Source: Sphaeramia orbicularis | Taxonomy: Eukaryota > Chordata > Actinopteri > Kurtiformes > Apogonidae | NCBI RefSeq assembly: GCF_902148855.1 | Contig: NC_043969.1 | Span: 30,199,853 to 30,263,852, forward strand | Length of the DNA: 64,000 nt | Direction: 5' to 3' | Shown: in pieces, positions 63,621-64,000 of the stretch | How the letters are laid out: each line of letters starts with the position of its first letter | Numbering within the stretch: position 1 is the stretch's first letter | Position numbers and translations under genes: made by a program | The notes under the pieces: model-generated | Database searches by the model: none | The model's input: only the letters and a program-made list of their open reading frames with translations | What the model was told of the DNA's origin: nothing

Positions 63621-63749
63621 TCTATTATCTATTATTATCAGACAGATGGTGTTCTTCTCATACAGTTTTAACACACACCACAACTGTATATACATATAAA
63701 GAATAGTTTACTGTAACCTGAAAACTATCACTTCTTCTGCGTCTTCATA

Positions 63750-63755
63750 ATTAAA
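63750..63755 (+). terminator. ATTAAA polyadenylation-like signal of P7
   Basis: ATTAAA about 130 bases after the stop; weaker hexamer than in P4 and P5. Confidence 0.3.
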
Positions 63756-63841
63756 TGATTAAAGAGACTGTAGGACGGAGTATGTTCTGAAGATGTTCTG
63801 AAAAAATAATATTATAATAGTGGTAATGATGCATTAAGTAG

Positions 63842-64000
63842 TAAGTAAGTAAGTAAAATTTATTTATAGAGCACTTTTCACAGACAGAGTCACAAAGTGC
63901 TTTATCAATTCAAATCAGAATCAAGTCAAGTTTACACAGACCCAGACAGAATCCTCCAGGAGCAAACACTTGTGACTGGTGACAGTGGCGAGGAAAAACT
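63842..64000 (-). mobile_element. Second copy of the P2-intron LINE 3' region, cut by the window edge
   Basis: After a (GTAA)n tract and AATTTATTTATAGAGCACTT it repeats AATCCTCCAGGAGCAAACAC and GTGACTGGTGACAGTGGCGA, the same words found at 28445-28490. The coding part would lie to the right of the window. Confidence 0.65.

Noticed and set aside
1-64000. CRISPR arrays, rRNA genes, operons or other prokaryotic features
   Set aside because: Nothing of the kind; introns, repeats and gene family are those of a vertebrate nuclear genome.

Overview
The window is vertebrate nuclear DNA, almost certainly from a teleost fish. It holds a tandem array of class C chemosensory GPCR genes of the vomeronasal type 2 / fish OlfC family. 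Each copy encodes a signal peptide, a Venus-flytrap ligand-binding domain, a nine-cysteine (NCD3G) linker and a seven-transmembrane exon. Short GT-AG introns, AT-rich spacers and fish-type repeats (L2-clade LINE tails, small hAT elements, tRNA-like SINE sequence) support the teleost call. I cannot name the species or assign individual gene symbols.

Layout. Positions 1-17001 carry three minus-strand genes (M1 runs off the left edge; M2; M3) of one subfamily with 8 coding exons. Positions 17002-20737 form a head-to-head spacer packed with small DNA transposons. Positions 20738-63620 carry seven plus-strand genes (P1-P7) of a second subfamily with 9 coding exons and differently placed introns. 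P4 (868 aa), P6 (876 aa) and P7 (875 aa) read through cleanly from start to stop. P3 has two one-base gaps, both in its last exon. P5 has a small set of breaks including one nonsense codon in the membrane domain. P1, P2, M1, M2 and M3 carry many one-base frame breaks.

Two processes shape the cluster. First, tandem duplication and homogenisation: P5 and P6 are near copies, the P4-P5 spacer is the unfilled counterpart of the P5-P6 spacer, and the seven-transmembrane exon is almost uniform across P1-P7 although upstream exons differ. Second, transposon insertion: the P5-P6 spacer holds a solo LTR and a long inverted-repeat element that was itself hit by a TCA-flanked MITE and an L2 LINE fragment.

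A caution for users: aligned by eye, the M2 and M3 last exons differ by about eleven one-base indels but only about two substitutions over roughly 750 bases. Real decay does not look like that. Many apparent pseudogene lesions on the left may be uncorrected long-read indels. I found no evidence of an entirely new kind of system. The most unusual features are the contrasting intron layouts of the two subfamilies, the homogenised last exon, and the donor-like sequence at the start of several exons.
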